Shown: positions 32,056 to 40,314, counted from the first letter of the stretch. The stretch: DNA of 64,000 nucleotides from Acetobacteraceae bacterium (GCA_947474705.1 CANJJS010000001.1:1-64000); one strand, 5' to 3'. Numbers and translations: made by a program. Notes: generated by a model not told the origin, from the sequence alone.

Positions 32056-32177
32056 ACCCGCGAACAGGCAGCGATGCCGCGGAGCCTCCCAGTCCCCCCG
32101 GACTTCGTCTGGGAACGGCACATGGAAGACTCGCGACGGCAAGGACAGCCCGGCGCAGGGACACCCAAACCGCCTGA
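32052..32177 (+). CDS. Leader mini-ORF 2 (41 codons, Pro-rich)
   Basis: Starts at the overlapping ATG (32052) and reads M-N-P-R-T-G-S-D-A-A-E-P-P-S-P-P-G, then an Arg-rich tail. Acidic residues followed by prolines recall leader peptides such as MgtL, on which ribosomes slow or fall apart at low Mg2+. That comparison is by composition only. A plus-one frame across the same bases is also open, so coding is not certain. Confidence 0.35.
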   Translation: MNPRTGSDAAEPPSPPGLRLGTAHGRLATARTARRRDTQTA

Positions 32178-32240
32178 TACAGGGGGGAGGGGGTCCTCCA
32201 CCGGGCTCGGACACAACCGGGACGGACAGGAGGCACGGCG

Positions 32241-32354
32241 ATGGCCGGACACGGCATCCGCGATACGATCGACCCAGCCACGAACGGCTTCCTGGCCGCG
32301 CTCACCCGCGCCCGCCACCCGTTTTGGCGCGCCCGAATAACCGGAGAGCACTGA
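32241..32354 (+). CDS. Leader mini-ORF 3 (37 codons)
   Basis: ATG 32241 is 7 bases after a full AGGAGG, the best ribosome site in the leader. The product begins MAGHGIRDTIDPATNGFLAA and has a short amphipathic helix. It ends in TGA at 32352-32354, sharing its last base with the next ATG (TGATG). No family recognised. The ribosome site and the coupling are the evidence that it is translated. Confidence 0.5.
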   Translation: MAGHGIRDTIDPATNGFLAALTRARHPFWRARITGEH

Positions 32355-32458
32355 TGGACGACGGACCTAGTAAGGGCCGGTCTGTCGGGACCGGTCCAAA
32401 GGGCGCGAGCCCAAAGCGCGAAAACGGAACGATCGAGGGCTGGCGGCCGGGGCGCTGA
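32354..32458 (+). CDS. Leader mini-ORF 4 (34 codons)
   Basis: Starts within TGATG of mini-ORF 3, with GGAG 7 bases upstream, and ends 41 bases before the transporter start. The peptide is basic and Gly-rich (MDDGPSKGRSVGTGPKGASP). A hairpin (GGGCCGGTC/GACCGGTCC, 32374-32397, one G-U pair) lies inside it, so ribosome position would decide whether that stem can form. Confidence 0.45.
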   Translation: MDDGPSKGRSVGTGPKGASPKRENGTIEGWRPGR

Positions 32459-32499
32459 TATCGCGCCTCGCATCGCCCGCTTCGGGAGATGCGAGCACG

Positions 32500-33822
32500 A
32501 TGGCACCGATACCGGTACAAACTCTGGACGGGCAAATACTGCCCAGACAGGTGGGCCGCCAGAGCGTGGCGTGGCGCCACCGCCTGACCCATTTCATGAT
32601 GGTCGCCGGACCCGGCCTGATCGTCATGGTCGCGGACAACGACGCCGGCGCGGTCTCCACCTACACCGAGGCCGGGGCCCGCTTCGGCACCGCGCTGCTC
32701 TGGGTCCTGGTCCTCCTCCTCCCCATCACCTACTTCGTCCAGGAAATGGTCGCCCGCCTGGGCATCGCCACCGGCGAGGGCCTCGCCGCCATCGTCTATC
32801 GCCGCTTTGGCGACTGGTGGGGCCATTTCAGCCTGGCGAGCCTGCTCGGCGTCAACTTCCTGACCCTGGCCACCGAGTTCGCCGCGGTCGCCATGGCGGC
32901 CCGCCAACTGGGCTTCTCCCCCGCCATCGCGGTGCCGCTGGCGGCGGTGGGACTGATCCTGCTGGTGGGCACCGGCAGCTACCGCCGCTGGGAACGCATG
33001 ACCCTGGCGCTGTGCGGGCTGAACCTGGGGTGGCTGGTGCTGGCGGTCATGGTGCGGCCCGACTGGGGCGCGGCGGTCTACGACAGCCTCGCGCCGACGC
33101 TGCCGCGCGGCGGAATCACCGGCGATTTCGTGTTCCTGATCGTCGCCATCGCCGGAACCACCATCGCGCCCTGGCAATTGTTCTTCCAGCAATCCTGCGT
33201 CGCCGACAAACGCCTGCGCTTCGCCGATCTGAAGGCGGCCCGCTTCGATACCGCCATCGGCGCCGTCGCCATCTGCCTGTTCGCGGGCTGCATGATGCTG
33301 CTGGGCGACGCCATGTTTCGGGGCGGCCTGCCATACGAAGACCCCGCCCAAATGGCCGAGGCCCTGGGTCCCTTGATCGGCCGGGGCGGACGCATCGCGC
33401 TGCTGATCCTTCTGCTCAACGCCGCCGTCCTTGGCGCCACCGCCATCTCCCTCTCCTCCGCCTGGGCGTGGGGCGAGGCGATGGGCTGGCGCAACACCCT
33501 GCAGGCCCGCCTGACCGAGGCCCCAGGCTTCTACTCGGCCTACGCGGTCTGCGTCGGCGCGGCGGCGGGCCTGACCCTGATCCCCGGCGCGCCACTGCAA
33601 CAAATCATCCTGTGGGTGCAGGTGCTGGCGGGAATCATGCTGCCGGCGGCGATCGTGCTTTTGCAATTGTTACTGAACGATCGCGAGATGCTCGGCGCCC
33701 GATTCGCCAACCGCCCCTGGAACAACGCCGTCAACTGGACCGCCGCCGCGGTGCTGTCCGGTCTGTCGTTTTTGCTTGCCGCGCGGGTGCTGATCCCCGC
33801 CTGGCCGTCGTTTTTGTCCTGA
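32500..33822 (+). CDS. NRAMP-related divalent metal transporter (non-canonical motifs)
   Basis: The 440-residue, about 11-helix protein aligns with NRAMP/SLC11 but differs at both metal-site motifs. Helix 1 reads D46-N-D-A-G50 where Mn/Fe transporters have D-P-G-N. Helix 6 reads T-T-I-A-P-W-Q where they have M-P-H, so the metal-selecting methionine is missing. Such NRAMP-related (NRMT-type) proteins have been shown to carry Mg2+ in one bacterial case, and others are uncharacterised. Start 32500 has GGGAGA about 10 bases upstream. A 575-base mini-ORF leader precedes it and a 77-residue membrane protein follows by 17 bases. Mg2+ or another divalent ion is likely; Mn2+ less so. Confidence 0.8.
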   Translation: MAPIPVQTLDGQILPRQVGRQSVAWRHRLTHFMMVAGPGLIVMVADNDAGAVSTYTEAGARFGTALLWVLVLLLPITYFVQEMVARLGIATGEGLAAIVYRRFGDWWGHFSLASLLGVNFLTLATEFAAVAMAARQLGFSPAIAVPLAAVGLILLVGTGSYRRWERMTLALCGLNLGWLVLAVMVRPDWGAAVYDSLAPTLPRGGITGDFVFLIVAIAGTTIAPWQLFFQQSCVADKRLRFADLKAARFDTAIGAVAICLFAGCMMLLGDAMFRGGLPYEDPAQMAEALGPLIGRGGRIALLILLLNAAVLGATAISLSSAWAWGEAMGWRNTLQARLTEAPGFYSAYAVCVGAAAGLTLIPGAPLQQIILWVQVLAGIMLPAAIVLLQLLLNDREMLGARFANRPWNNAVNWTAAAVLSGLSFLLAARVLIPAWPSFLS

Positions 33823-33839
33823 AATCCAGGAGAACCACC

Positions 33840-34073
33840 ATGTCCGATTGCGCCGCGACCCCCGCCGGCCCGCTTGGCCCCCCTCTCGGAGCCCCGCTGG
33901 GATTTTCCCCGCCGGTCCACCCGCTGGACGCGCCCCCGGAACAGAAATTGTTCCGCGCCGATCTCGGCCGCATGGCCGTGACCCCTGGCGTCAGGCTCGC
34001 GCTTTTCGTGTTGCGAGGCTATCTGGGCATCATGGCGGCGCTGGCCGCCTGGCGATTGATTTCGGGCCTGTAA
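33840..34073 (+). CDS. Small single-pass membrane protein downstream of the NRAMP-related gene
   Basis: The 77-residue product starts at ATG 33840 after CCAGGAGAACCACC. The N-terminal half is Pro/Gly/Ala-rich (A-G-P-L-G-P-P-L-G-A-P-L-G). The C-terminal part has one hydrophobic helix near R-L-A-L-F-V-L-R-G-Y-L-G-I-M-A-A-L-A-A-W. With a 17-base gap it is surely in the transporter operon. No family recognised. It may be an accessory or stability subunit of the transporter. Confidence 0.7.
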   Translation: MSDCAATPAGPLGPPLGAPLGFSPPVHPLDAPPEQKLFRADLGRMAVTPGVRLALFVLRGYLGIMAALAAWRLISGL

Positions 34074-34395
34074 TGCCCGCGGCCGGAGCCGGTGAGCCTT
34101 GCCTGCTCCCGGTGGCCCGATCGGGCCTGGCCATGCAGGAGAGAGGGCGTCCAGGGCGCGGAATCCGGTTTTCCAATCGCCGATCCGGCGAGATCGCGCC
34201 GCCCTCCGTTTCGTCGCGGACGCCATTTCTGTCCAAACCGTAACGTGGCCGCAGGGAACGGGACAGGCGGCATGGTGCATGATCCCTCCACGCATTGCCC
34301 AGATGCGGAATGGCGGCCGGCGCGGTGCTTCGAACCTCCTGCGTCCCCCCAAGCGGTTCCCTCTGTCGCCGCCCGGCCGCCACCGGACTGCCTGT

Positions 34396-34410
34396 TAGGC
34401 AGCAAGCCTA
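34396..34410. promoter_or_regulatory. Possible MarR operator
   Basis: TAGGC-AGCAA-GCCTA is a perfect 5-bp dyad 25 bases before the MarR-type gene. MarR proteins often bind dyads in their own promoter. The rest of the 34074-34435 gap (362 bases) shows no gene or clear structure. Confidence 0.3.
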
Positions 34411-34435
34411 TGAAATTCCAGGAAAGGTTGGGCCA

Positions 34436-34789
34436 ATGGCCGTTAACGAAGCCACGGAGAATTTGGTAAACGTCCTCCGCGAGACGATTGTTTCCCTGGT
34501 CCGCCAGGATGGGCCCGATCTCTCCGCCCGCCAGTTCGGCGTGTTCCTGACATGTTACCTGGAGCCCGACGCGCAGACGGTGCGCGGTCTCGCCGCCTCG
34601 CTGGACGTGTCCAAGCCGGTGATTTCCCGGGCGCTGGACCGGTTGGCCGATTTCGATCTGATCAAACGCAAGGCCGATCCGGCGGACCGGCGCAGTGTCC
34701 TGGTGCAGCGCACCCCCGTGGGGAACGCCTATATCAAGGACATCCGCGCGATCCTGCGCGATGCGACCAACGGCAAAACCCGCCGCTGA
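34436..34789 (+). CDS. MarR-family winged-helix regulator
   Basis: The 117-residue protein has the MarR core: V-R-G-L-A-A-S-L-D-V-S-K-P-V-I-S-R-A-L-D-R-L as recognition helix and D-P-A-D-R-R-S-V-L as the wing. Its start is ATG 34436 with AGGAAAGG upstream. It is shorter than typical MarR (about 140), losing part of the dimerisation helices. It could control the neighbouring transporter or msrC gene. Ligand unknown. Confidence 0.83.
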   Translation: MAVNEATENLVNVLRETIVSLVRQDGPDLSARQFGVFLTCYLEPDAQTVRGLAASLDVSKPVISRALDRLADFDLIKRKADPADRRSVLVQRTPVGNAYIKDIRAILRDATNGKTRR

Positions 34790-34858
34790 TCCGCGCCCAT
34801 GCATGACGCCACGCGCGCGGCCCCTTGGAGCGGCTCCACGGACGGCCAATCTAAACCC

Positions 34859-35323
34859 ATGCTCTATCGCGACCTCGCGGAAGAACTCGACGCCCTCCTG
34901 ACCGGTGAGCCGGACCCCACGGCGAACGCGGCCAACGCCGCCGCGGCGCTGTTCAACACGTTGCCCGCGCTGAACTGGGCCGGGTTTTATTTCGCCCAGG
35001 GTGAGACCTTGGTTTTGGGGCCGTTCCAGGGGCGGCCGGCATGCACTCGTATTCCGATCGGGAAGGGCGTTTGCGGCACCGCCGCGGCCGAACGCCGCTC
35101 CGTCCTGGTGCCGGATGTGGAAGCGTTCCCCGGCCATATCGCCTGCGATACCGCGTCTCGCTCCGAGCTGGTGGTGCCGCTGCTCCATGACGGGCGTCTG
35201 CTGGGGGTTCTGGACCTGGACAGCCCGGAACTGGCGCGTTTCGACGCCGACGACCAGGCGGGGTGCGAAACCTTGGCCGCGATCGTCGCCCGGCATCTGG
35301 CCGGGACGGCGATTTTCCGATAG
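34859..35323 (+). CDS. msrC: Free methionine-(R)-sulfoxide reductase (GAF domain)
   Basis: This GAF-fold enzyme reduces free Met-(R)-sulfoxide. It retains the three redox cysteines C62 (A-C-T-R-I-P-I-G), C72 (G-V-C-G-T-A) and C96 (G-H-I-A-C-D), plus the N-W-A-G-F-Y and L-G-P-F-Q-G segments of the family. Alignment with the E. coli enzyme favours the ATG at 34859 (M-L-Y-R-D-L), giving 154 residues. An upstream ATG at 34799 adds 20 low-complexity residues. It lies 69 bases after marR. Repair of oxidised methionine under thioredoxin control is the expected role. Confidence 0.9.
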   Translation: MLYRDLAEELDALLTGEPDPTANAANAAAALFNTLPALNWAGFYFAQGETLVLGPFQGRPACTRIPIGKGVCGTAAAERRSVLVPDVEAFPGHIACDTASRSELVVPLLHDGRLLGVLDLDSPELARFDADDQAGCETLAAIVARHLAGTAIFR

Positions 35324-35385
35324 GCGGGTGAGGTAGGCCGCCGGAGCTGTCCGGCGGTTTGTCCCAACACGGAAAAGGAGACGTC

Positions 35386-35706
35386 ATGCTCGTCGATCAT
35401 CGCACTTACACGGTCAAACCCGGCACCATGGCCCGGCAGGTCGCGCTGTACCAGGAGTTCGGTTACAAGGCGCAAACGCGCCATCTGGGCAAGCCGCTGG
35501 CGTGGCTGGTCACGGAATCCGGCGAAATCAATACTTATGTCCATATTTGGGTTTACAAAGACGCCGCCGACCGCGCCGCGAAGCGCGCCGCGATGGGCGC
35601 CGACCCGGAATGGCAGGCCTATCTGCAAAAGACCGGCGAGGCCGGATATCTGATCCAGCAGAAGAACAGCCTGATGAACGACGCGCCTTTCGCGCCGTTG
35701 GGCTGA
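35386..35706 (+). CDS. NIPSNAP-family protein
   Basis: The 106-residue alpha/beta ferredoxin-like-barrel protein begins MLVDHRTYTVKPGTMARQVAL. It has a conserved W-V-Y-K-D-A-A-D-R-A-A-K-R segment, and matches NIPSNAP proteins, a small family of unknown chemistry often near degradation genes. An AAAAGGAG precedes the ATG. Two further NIPSNAP genes lie at 61881 and 62278. Stand-alone here between msrC and an LLM gene. Function unknown. Confidence 0.8.
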   Translation: MLVDHRTYTVKPGTMARQVALYQEFGYKAQTRHLGKPLAWLVTESGEINTYVHIWVYKDAADRAAKRAAMGADPEWQAYLQKTGEAGYLIQQKNSLMNDAPFAPLG

Positions 35707-35779
35707 TCGAGGGCGGGCCGATCGAGGTTGGGCGGCCAGGGGCTTGTGTCCCTGGCCGTTTTTCGTTGGGTTCCGTGCT

Positions 35780-36892
35780 TTATTCCGCCGCCGCTTTTGC
35801 TTCCGTCGCGTTTGCCTCGGTCCGCGGCCCCCAGGATTTCAACACCGGCAGCACTTCCTTCGCGAAGAGCTTCAGGCCGCGCTCGGACACCTCCATCGGC
35901 GTGCCGCCGAAGCGGAAGGCGACGTTCAGCTCGAAATGGCCCAGCAGCTTGTGCCGGGCTTCCAGGCCACGGAGGATCTTGTCCGGCGTGCCCCAGCTCG
36001 CCGCCTGCATGAAGCCCGCCACCGCGCCTTCATGCCCGGCCTTGCGCGCGATTTCCGCCTTTTGCTGGTAGGAGTCGTAGCCTTTCACGGTGCGGAAATG
36101 CTCGCCGAGAAATTCGTAGTGGACGAAATTGCTCTCGACGAACTTGCCCTGGTACTGGCGGGCTTCTTCCTCGGTCGCGGCCAGATCCTCGCCGCAAACG
36201 CAGAATTCGGTCAGCATCAGATGCGGCTGCTCGGTGCCGTGCATTTCGCGGTGCAGCTTCCGCCCGGCCTCGATGGCGGGCAGGCGCATCTCCCAGGGGC
36301 GGTCGGCGAACATGACCATGTGCGCGCCCAGCTTGACGGCGGACACGATGGAATCCTCGCTCGACGCCACGGCGTAAATCCGGCCGTCGAACGAATGCTT
36401 CGGCCTGGGGCGGATTTCGATCCGCGGCTGCTTATAGAATTCGCCGTTGCCTTCCATGAAGCCGGTCTTCAGCGCGTTCACGATCATCGGCGCGGCCTCG
36501 TCGAAGCGTCCCCGCGATTCGTCCATGCTGAGCCGGAACGCCTCGAACTCCCGGCGCGCGAGGCCGCGGCCCATGCCGAAGCGGAACCGGCCGTTCGACA
36601 GCATGTCCAGCACCGCGGCCTGCTCCGCCACGCGCAGCGGGTCGTGCCAGGGGAGGATGACCGCGGCGGTGCCCACGTCGATGCCGGGGCACAGCGCCGT
36701 GAGATAGGTCATGAGCTGGATGTTATCGGGGACAAACGAATAATCGGCGAAATGGTGCTCGGCGGACCAAAGACAGTCGAAACCGAGGTCCGCGGCCATG
36801 CGGGCCAGTCGGATTTCCTCATTCCAGACCCGGTCGTCGGAACAGTTCTCCCAGCCGTAACTGGCGAACACCATCATCATGCCAACATCCAT
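35780..36892 (-). CDS. LLM-class (luciferase-like) flavin-dependent oxidoreductase
   Basis: This 370-residue protein is a bacterial-luciferase-like TIM barrel. Conserved pieces include F-D-C-L-W-S-A-E-H-H-F, P-G-I-D-V-G-T-A-A-V-I-L-P-W-H-D-P-L-R-V-A-E-Q and G-R-F-R-F-G-M-G-R-G. It is similar to alkanal/alkanesulfonate-type FMN monooxygenases. ATG 36892 has AAAGGAGT upstream; an in-frame start at 36979 lies in the repeat border and is rejected. It faces the NIPSNAP gene, and its promoter side abuts the giant repeat copy B. Substrate unknown. Confidence 0.87.
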   Translation of the reverse strand: MDVGMMMVFASYGWENCSDDRVWNEEIRLARMAADLGFDCLWSAEHHFADYSFVPDNIQLMTYLTALCPGIDVGTAAVILPWHDPLRVAEQAAVLDMLSNGRFRFGMGRGLARREFEAFRLSMDESRGRFDEAAPMIVNALKTGFMEGNGEFYKQPRIEIRPRPKHSFDGRIYAVASSEDSIVSAVKLGAHMVMFADRPWEMRLPAIEAGRKLHREMHGTEQPHLMLTEFCVCGEDLAATEEEARQYQGKFVESNFVHYEFLGEHFRTVKGYDSYQQKAEIARKAGHEGAVAGFMQAASWGTPDKILRGLEARHKLLGHFELNVAFRFGGTPMEVSERGLKLFAKEVLPVLKSWGPRTEANATEAKAAAE

Positions 36893-36976
36893 GCCGCCTA
36901 CTCCTTTGTTTTCGAGGTGCCGGACCCTTCCACGGACCGCGCCGCGGCGCAAGCTTGGAGCCTGGTCTTCCCAGGC

Positions 36977-37273
36977 CAATCGGACGAAGGAAGAGAGTCC
37001 CAGGGTTCCGCCCCGGACCCCGTGGGGGGCTCTGCCCCCTCAACCCCCGCCAAGGCAGGGCCTTGGATGCCGTATGTTTGGGGGAGATGAAGAAGGGGGC
37101 CTACACGGACGTTGCAACCGTCTCGCATGGCCCCCTTCTTCATCTCCCCCAATTAAATGGGTCCAGGCTTGCCCCTGCGAAGGCGGGGGGCTCCCGCCCT
37201 GGCGGGTTCGAAGGGCGGAGCCCTCGCGGGGTTTGGGGCGGAGCCCCAAGGCTTTCCTTCCTTCGCCCGATTG
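36977..37273. repeat. Giant palindromic repeat, copy B (~297 bp)
   Basis: CAATCGGACGAAGG at the left end recurs inverted as CCTTCGCCCGATTG at the right. The centre is a perfect 22-bp stem (37080-37101 with 37129-37150) with a 27-base loop holding CGGACGTTG. Compared with copy A, stem changes are matched on both strands. The outer arms match copy A in reverse orientation while the loop matches in the same orientation. It fills most of the gap 36893-37624. The remainder of the gap (37274-37624) shows no convincing gene. Confidence 0.85.
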
Positions 37274-37624
37274 CCCTGCTGGTTTTCCCGGCTTCGAACT
37301 CAGGCGGCGCGCCAGGATCGAGGCATGGTTTAATGGCGCGCCGGCCGGTTCGCCGAACCCGGCGAAAGTCGTGGACCCACGGAACAGCGCGCCGTCGATG
37401 CGCCTCGCGGCGTGAACCAACGGCCGGGCGATCGCCGTTTCGCCGGCGAATCGCGGCCGCGCGGCGCCGATATATTCGCGCCTGTATGGCGAAGCGCCCG
37501 TGGCATCCGGGGTAACGCCTCGGCGCGGTGCCATGCTCCGCGGAGCCCAGGGGCCTTTCGGCCTTGACCGAATCGCGGGTGGGCACTCAGAGCGGGGCGA
37601 CCGTATCTTCATGGGGTGGGTGGC

Positions 37625-38713
37625 ATGGCCGGTTCGTGGATGAGTCGCGCGATCCAGATCGCGTTATGTTTGTCGTGGGGAATTCTTCCGGCGGGCGCGG
37701 CCGAGGTGGCCGACACCATCGGACTGACCACCGGCCCGTCGAGCGGCGTTTCGGTCCGGATGGCCGAGGACCTCGCCGGTCTGATCGACGACGGCACGAC
37801 CCGGCGTTTGATCCCCATGACCGGGCGTGGCGGCATGGCCGCCATCGCGGACCTGCTGGACGGGCGCGGCGCGAGTCTCGCGATCGTGCATTTGGATGTT
37901 CTGGAGTTCGCCCGCCAGCAACGGCTGTTTCCGGACCTGGAAACGAAATTGTCGTATGTCGCGAAACTGAACTACGTCGAATTCCACCTTCTGGCGCGCG
38001 CCGATATCGTCGCCATCGCCGACCTCGCGGGCCAGGTGGTCAGCGTGGGCGCGAGGTCCGGCGACACCGCCGTCACCGCCGGTCAGTTGTTCCGCCTGTT
38101 GAAAATCGCGCCGGTTCTGGGCAACGACGATCCCGGCGTGGCGATCGAAAAACTGCGCCGGGGCGAGATCGCCGCGGTTGCTTTCGCTGGCGGCAAACCC
38201 GCGCCGCTGCTGCGCCTGGCGGATACCGCGGGTCTCCATCTGGTGCCGGTGCCGCTGACGCGGGAGGTCGTCGCGGCCTATGTCCCGAGCCGCCTGAACG
38301 CGCCCGATTATCCCGGCCTGATCCCCGCCGACACACAGATCGAGACGATCGCCATCCCCACCGGTTTGTTCGCCGGGCCCGCCGCCGTGCCGGGCGGCGA
38401 GGAATACCGCAAGCTCGCGAACCTCGTGGACACGTTCTTTACGCAGTTTCAAACCCTGCTGGCTCCCGGCCATCACGGCAAATGGGCGGAGGTCAATCTC
38501 TCCGCGACCATCCCCGGCTGGCAACGTTTCGCGCCCGCCGAGGAATGGCTGAAACGCAACGCCTCCGTCGCGGCGGGCCAGGATTTGCGCGCGATCTTCA
38601 TGAAATTCCTCGACGAACGGGAGCGCTCGGCGGGCGGACCGCAACTGACGCGGGAGCAGAAGGACGCGTTGTTCGACCAGTTTCGCCGCTGGCAGACAGG
38701 ACAAAGCAACTGA
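37625..38713 (+). CDS. TAXI-family TRAP-type solute-binding protein
   Basis: The 362-residue periplasmic receptor has a Sec signal (W-G-I-L-P-A-G-A-A-E). The mature part resembles the TAXI family (I-G-L-T-T-G-P-S-S-G, R-G-G-M-A-A-I-A-D-L, V-S-V-G-A-R-S-G-D-T-A-V-T-A), which feeds tripartite TRAP transporters or regulates. No TRAP permease is visible beside it. ATG 37625 is one of three close starts (GTG 37616, ATG 37640). Its stop overlaps the ATG of the family-5 receptor (TGATG at 38711-38715), so the two receptors are made together. Ligand unknown. Confidence 0.8.
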   Translation: MAGSWMSRAIQIALCLSWGILPAGAAEVADTIGLTTGPSSGVSVRMAEDLAGLIDDGTTRRLIPMTGRGGMAAIADLLDGRGASLAIVHLDVLEFARQQRLFPDLETKLSYVAKLNYVEFHLLARADIVAIADLAGQVVSVGARSGDTAVTAGQLFRLLKIAPVLGNDDPGVAIEKLRRGEIAAVAFAGGKPAPLLRLADTAGLHLVPVPLTREVVAAYVPSRLNAPDYPGLIPADTQIETIAIPTGLFAGPAAVPGGEEYRKLANLVDTFFTQFQTLLAPGHHGKWAEVNLSATIPGWQRFAPAEEWLKRNASVAAGQDLRAIFMKFLDERERSAGGPQLTREQKDALFDQFRRWQTGQSN

Positions 38714-40314
38714 TGTTTCGTTTCACTCGAAACGTTTTGGCCGCGCTGGCGCTGACGGCGGGTGCATGGGCACAAGACGCATCGGCCGCCGGCCCCGAGC
38801 CGCGCCGGGGCGGGGTCTTGGATTTCGCGGTCGACGCGGAACCGCCGAATTTCGATTGCCACGCGAACATTTCGTTCGCGTTCGTGCATTCCGTGATCCC
38901 GCATTACGCGACGCTACTGAAATTCTCCGCCGCCGCTTATCCGAAAATCGAGGGCGATCTGGCCGAATCCTGGACGGTTTCGCCGGATCGCATGACATAT
39001 ACGTTCAAACTGCGGCCCGGCGTCCGGTTTCACGATGGATCGAAACTGACCTCCGCCGATGTCGCCGAAAGCTATCGCCGTATCGCCCGGCCGCCGGCGG
39101 GGGTCGTCTCCGCCCGCCAGGCCGACCACGCCGCGATCGCCGCCATCGAAACCCCGGACCCGGCGACCGTCGTGTTCAAACTGCAATATCCCGATGCCGC
39201 CATGCCCGGGAATTTCGCCTCGCCCTGGAACTGCGTCTACAGCGCCGAAAAGCTTAAAGCCGACCCGTCGTTTCCGAAAGCCAACATTCTCGGCGCCGGC
39301 CCCTTCGTCTTCGGCGAATACGTCAAGGGCAGCCACTGGACCGGACGCCGCTTCGAAAAATACCACATGCCCGGCCGCCCCTGGCTCGACGGCTACCGGG
39401 CCCGCTACATGACGGGAAACGCGACGGTCGAGGCCATGGAATCCGGCCAGGTCCTGGCGCAGTTTCGGAGCTTCACGCCCGGCGAGCGCGACCGGCTGGC
39501 GCGTTCCATGGGCGACAACGCCGTGGTGCGCGAACGCCCCTGGAACGCGGTGTTGTTGCTGGTGTTCAACAGCAAACGCCCTCCCTTCGACGATGCCCGG
39601 GTGCGCCGGGCGCTCTCTCTGGCGATCGACCGCTGGCACGCGGCGGAGGCGCTGTCCGGAAAAACATTTCTCAAATATGTTGGCGGCATGATCCGTCCAG
39701 GCACGGCGATGAGCGCCTCCGAAGACGACCTCGCCCGGCTGCCCGGTTTCGCCCGCGAGATCGGCCCCGCCCGCGCCGAAGCGAAACGCCTGCTCGCCGA
39801 GGCCGGACAGCGCGACCTGAAACTGGTGCTGACCACCCGCGGCGACGTGCCCATGCCTTACGACGCCGGTGCCGATCTGCTGGTCGCGTCCTGGAAGGCG
39901 ATCGGCGTGACCGCCACCGTCGAGCGGCCCACGACCAAGGCCTGGCAGGCGGCGCTGGAAGAAGGCCGCTTCGCCGCCGCCATCGATTTCGGCTCCGACG
40001 TCGTGGACGACCCAACACCGGTCCTGTCGCGCTATATTTCGAGAGACCTGTCGCCGCTGAACCACGCCGGGTCCACGGACCGGTTCCTGGACGCCCTGTT
40101 CGTGGGCCAGGCCCTGACGAGCGACCCGCGGGAGCGGCTGAAAGCGGTGCGCCGGTTCGAACAACAGGCGATGATGGAAGCCAACGCCGTGCCGGTGTTG
40201 TGGTGGAACCGCATCGTCGTGCTGTCGCGGCGCGTTAAGGGCTGGCATGAAACCCCGTCGCACGTGATCGGCCAGGACCTCGCGGAATTGTGGCTCGACA
40301 AGGGGCCGGACTGA
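38713..40314 (+). CDS. ABC transporter substrate-binding protein, family 5 (peptide/dipeptide type)
   Basis: The 533-residue protein has a Sec signal (L-A-L-T-A-G-A-W-A-Q-D-A-S-A-A) and the SBP_bac_5 hallmarks: P-K-I-E-G-D-L-A-E-S-W-T-V-S-P-D-R-M-T-Y-T-F-K-L-R-P-G-V-R-F-H-D-G spelled as adjacent blocks. Later V-R-R-A-L-S-L-A-I-D-R appears. This class binds peptides, nickel or glycosides. It is translationally coupled to the TAXI receptor upstream. No dpp/opp permease or ATPase follows in the window, so the partner transporter is elsewhere or shared. Confidence 0.86.
   Translation: MFRFTRNVLAALALTAGAWAQDASAAGPEPRRGGVLDFAVDAEPPNFDCHANISFAFVHSVIPHYATLLKFSAAAYPKIEGDLAESWTVSPDRMTYTFKLRPGVRFHDGSKLTSADVAESYRRIARPPAGVVSARQADHAAIAAIETPDPATVVFKLQYPDAAMPGNFASPWNCVYSAEKLKADPSFPKANILGAGPFVFGEYVKGSHWTGRRFEKYHMPGRPWLDGYRARYMTGNATVEAMESGQVLAQFRSFTPGERDRLARSMGDNAVVRERPWNAVLLLVFNSKRPPFDDARVRRALSLAIDRWHAAEALSGKTFLKYVGGMIRPGTAMSASEDDLARLPGFAREIGPARAEAKRLLAEAGQRDLKLVLTTRGDVPMPYDAGADLLVASWKAIGVTATVERPTTKAWQAALEEGRFAAAIDFGSDVVDDPTPVLSRYISRDLSPLNHAGSTDRFLDALFVGQALTSDPRERLKAVRRFEQQAMMEANAVPVLWWNRIVVLSRRVKGWHETPSHVIGQDLAELWLDKGPD

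Larger units (their letters stand above)
31925..32499 (+). promoter_or_regulatory. 575-base leader upstream of the NRAMP-related gene
   Basis: This stretch has no standard gene. It holds a 13-bp inverted repeat (31935-31995), four consecutive mini-ORFs in two overlapping pairs, and a hairpin in the last one (32374-32397). The layout looks like a translation-coupled attenuator that senses an ion or amino-acid state for the transporter. No known riboswitch class was recognised. Confidence 0.45.

Noticed and set aside
31925-32499. Known Mn2+ (yybP-ykoY) or Mg2+ (M-box) riboswitch
   Set aside because: None of the conserved loop sequences of those classes were seen, and the mini-ORF overlaps fit a translated leader better.
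29435-32506. Minus-strand open frame of 1023 codons
   Set aside because: It lies antisense to the receptor, dehydrogenase and leader and has no coherent domain.
32500-33822. Canonical MntH manganese transporter
   Set aside because: Lacks DPGN and MPH motifs.
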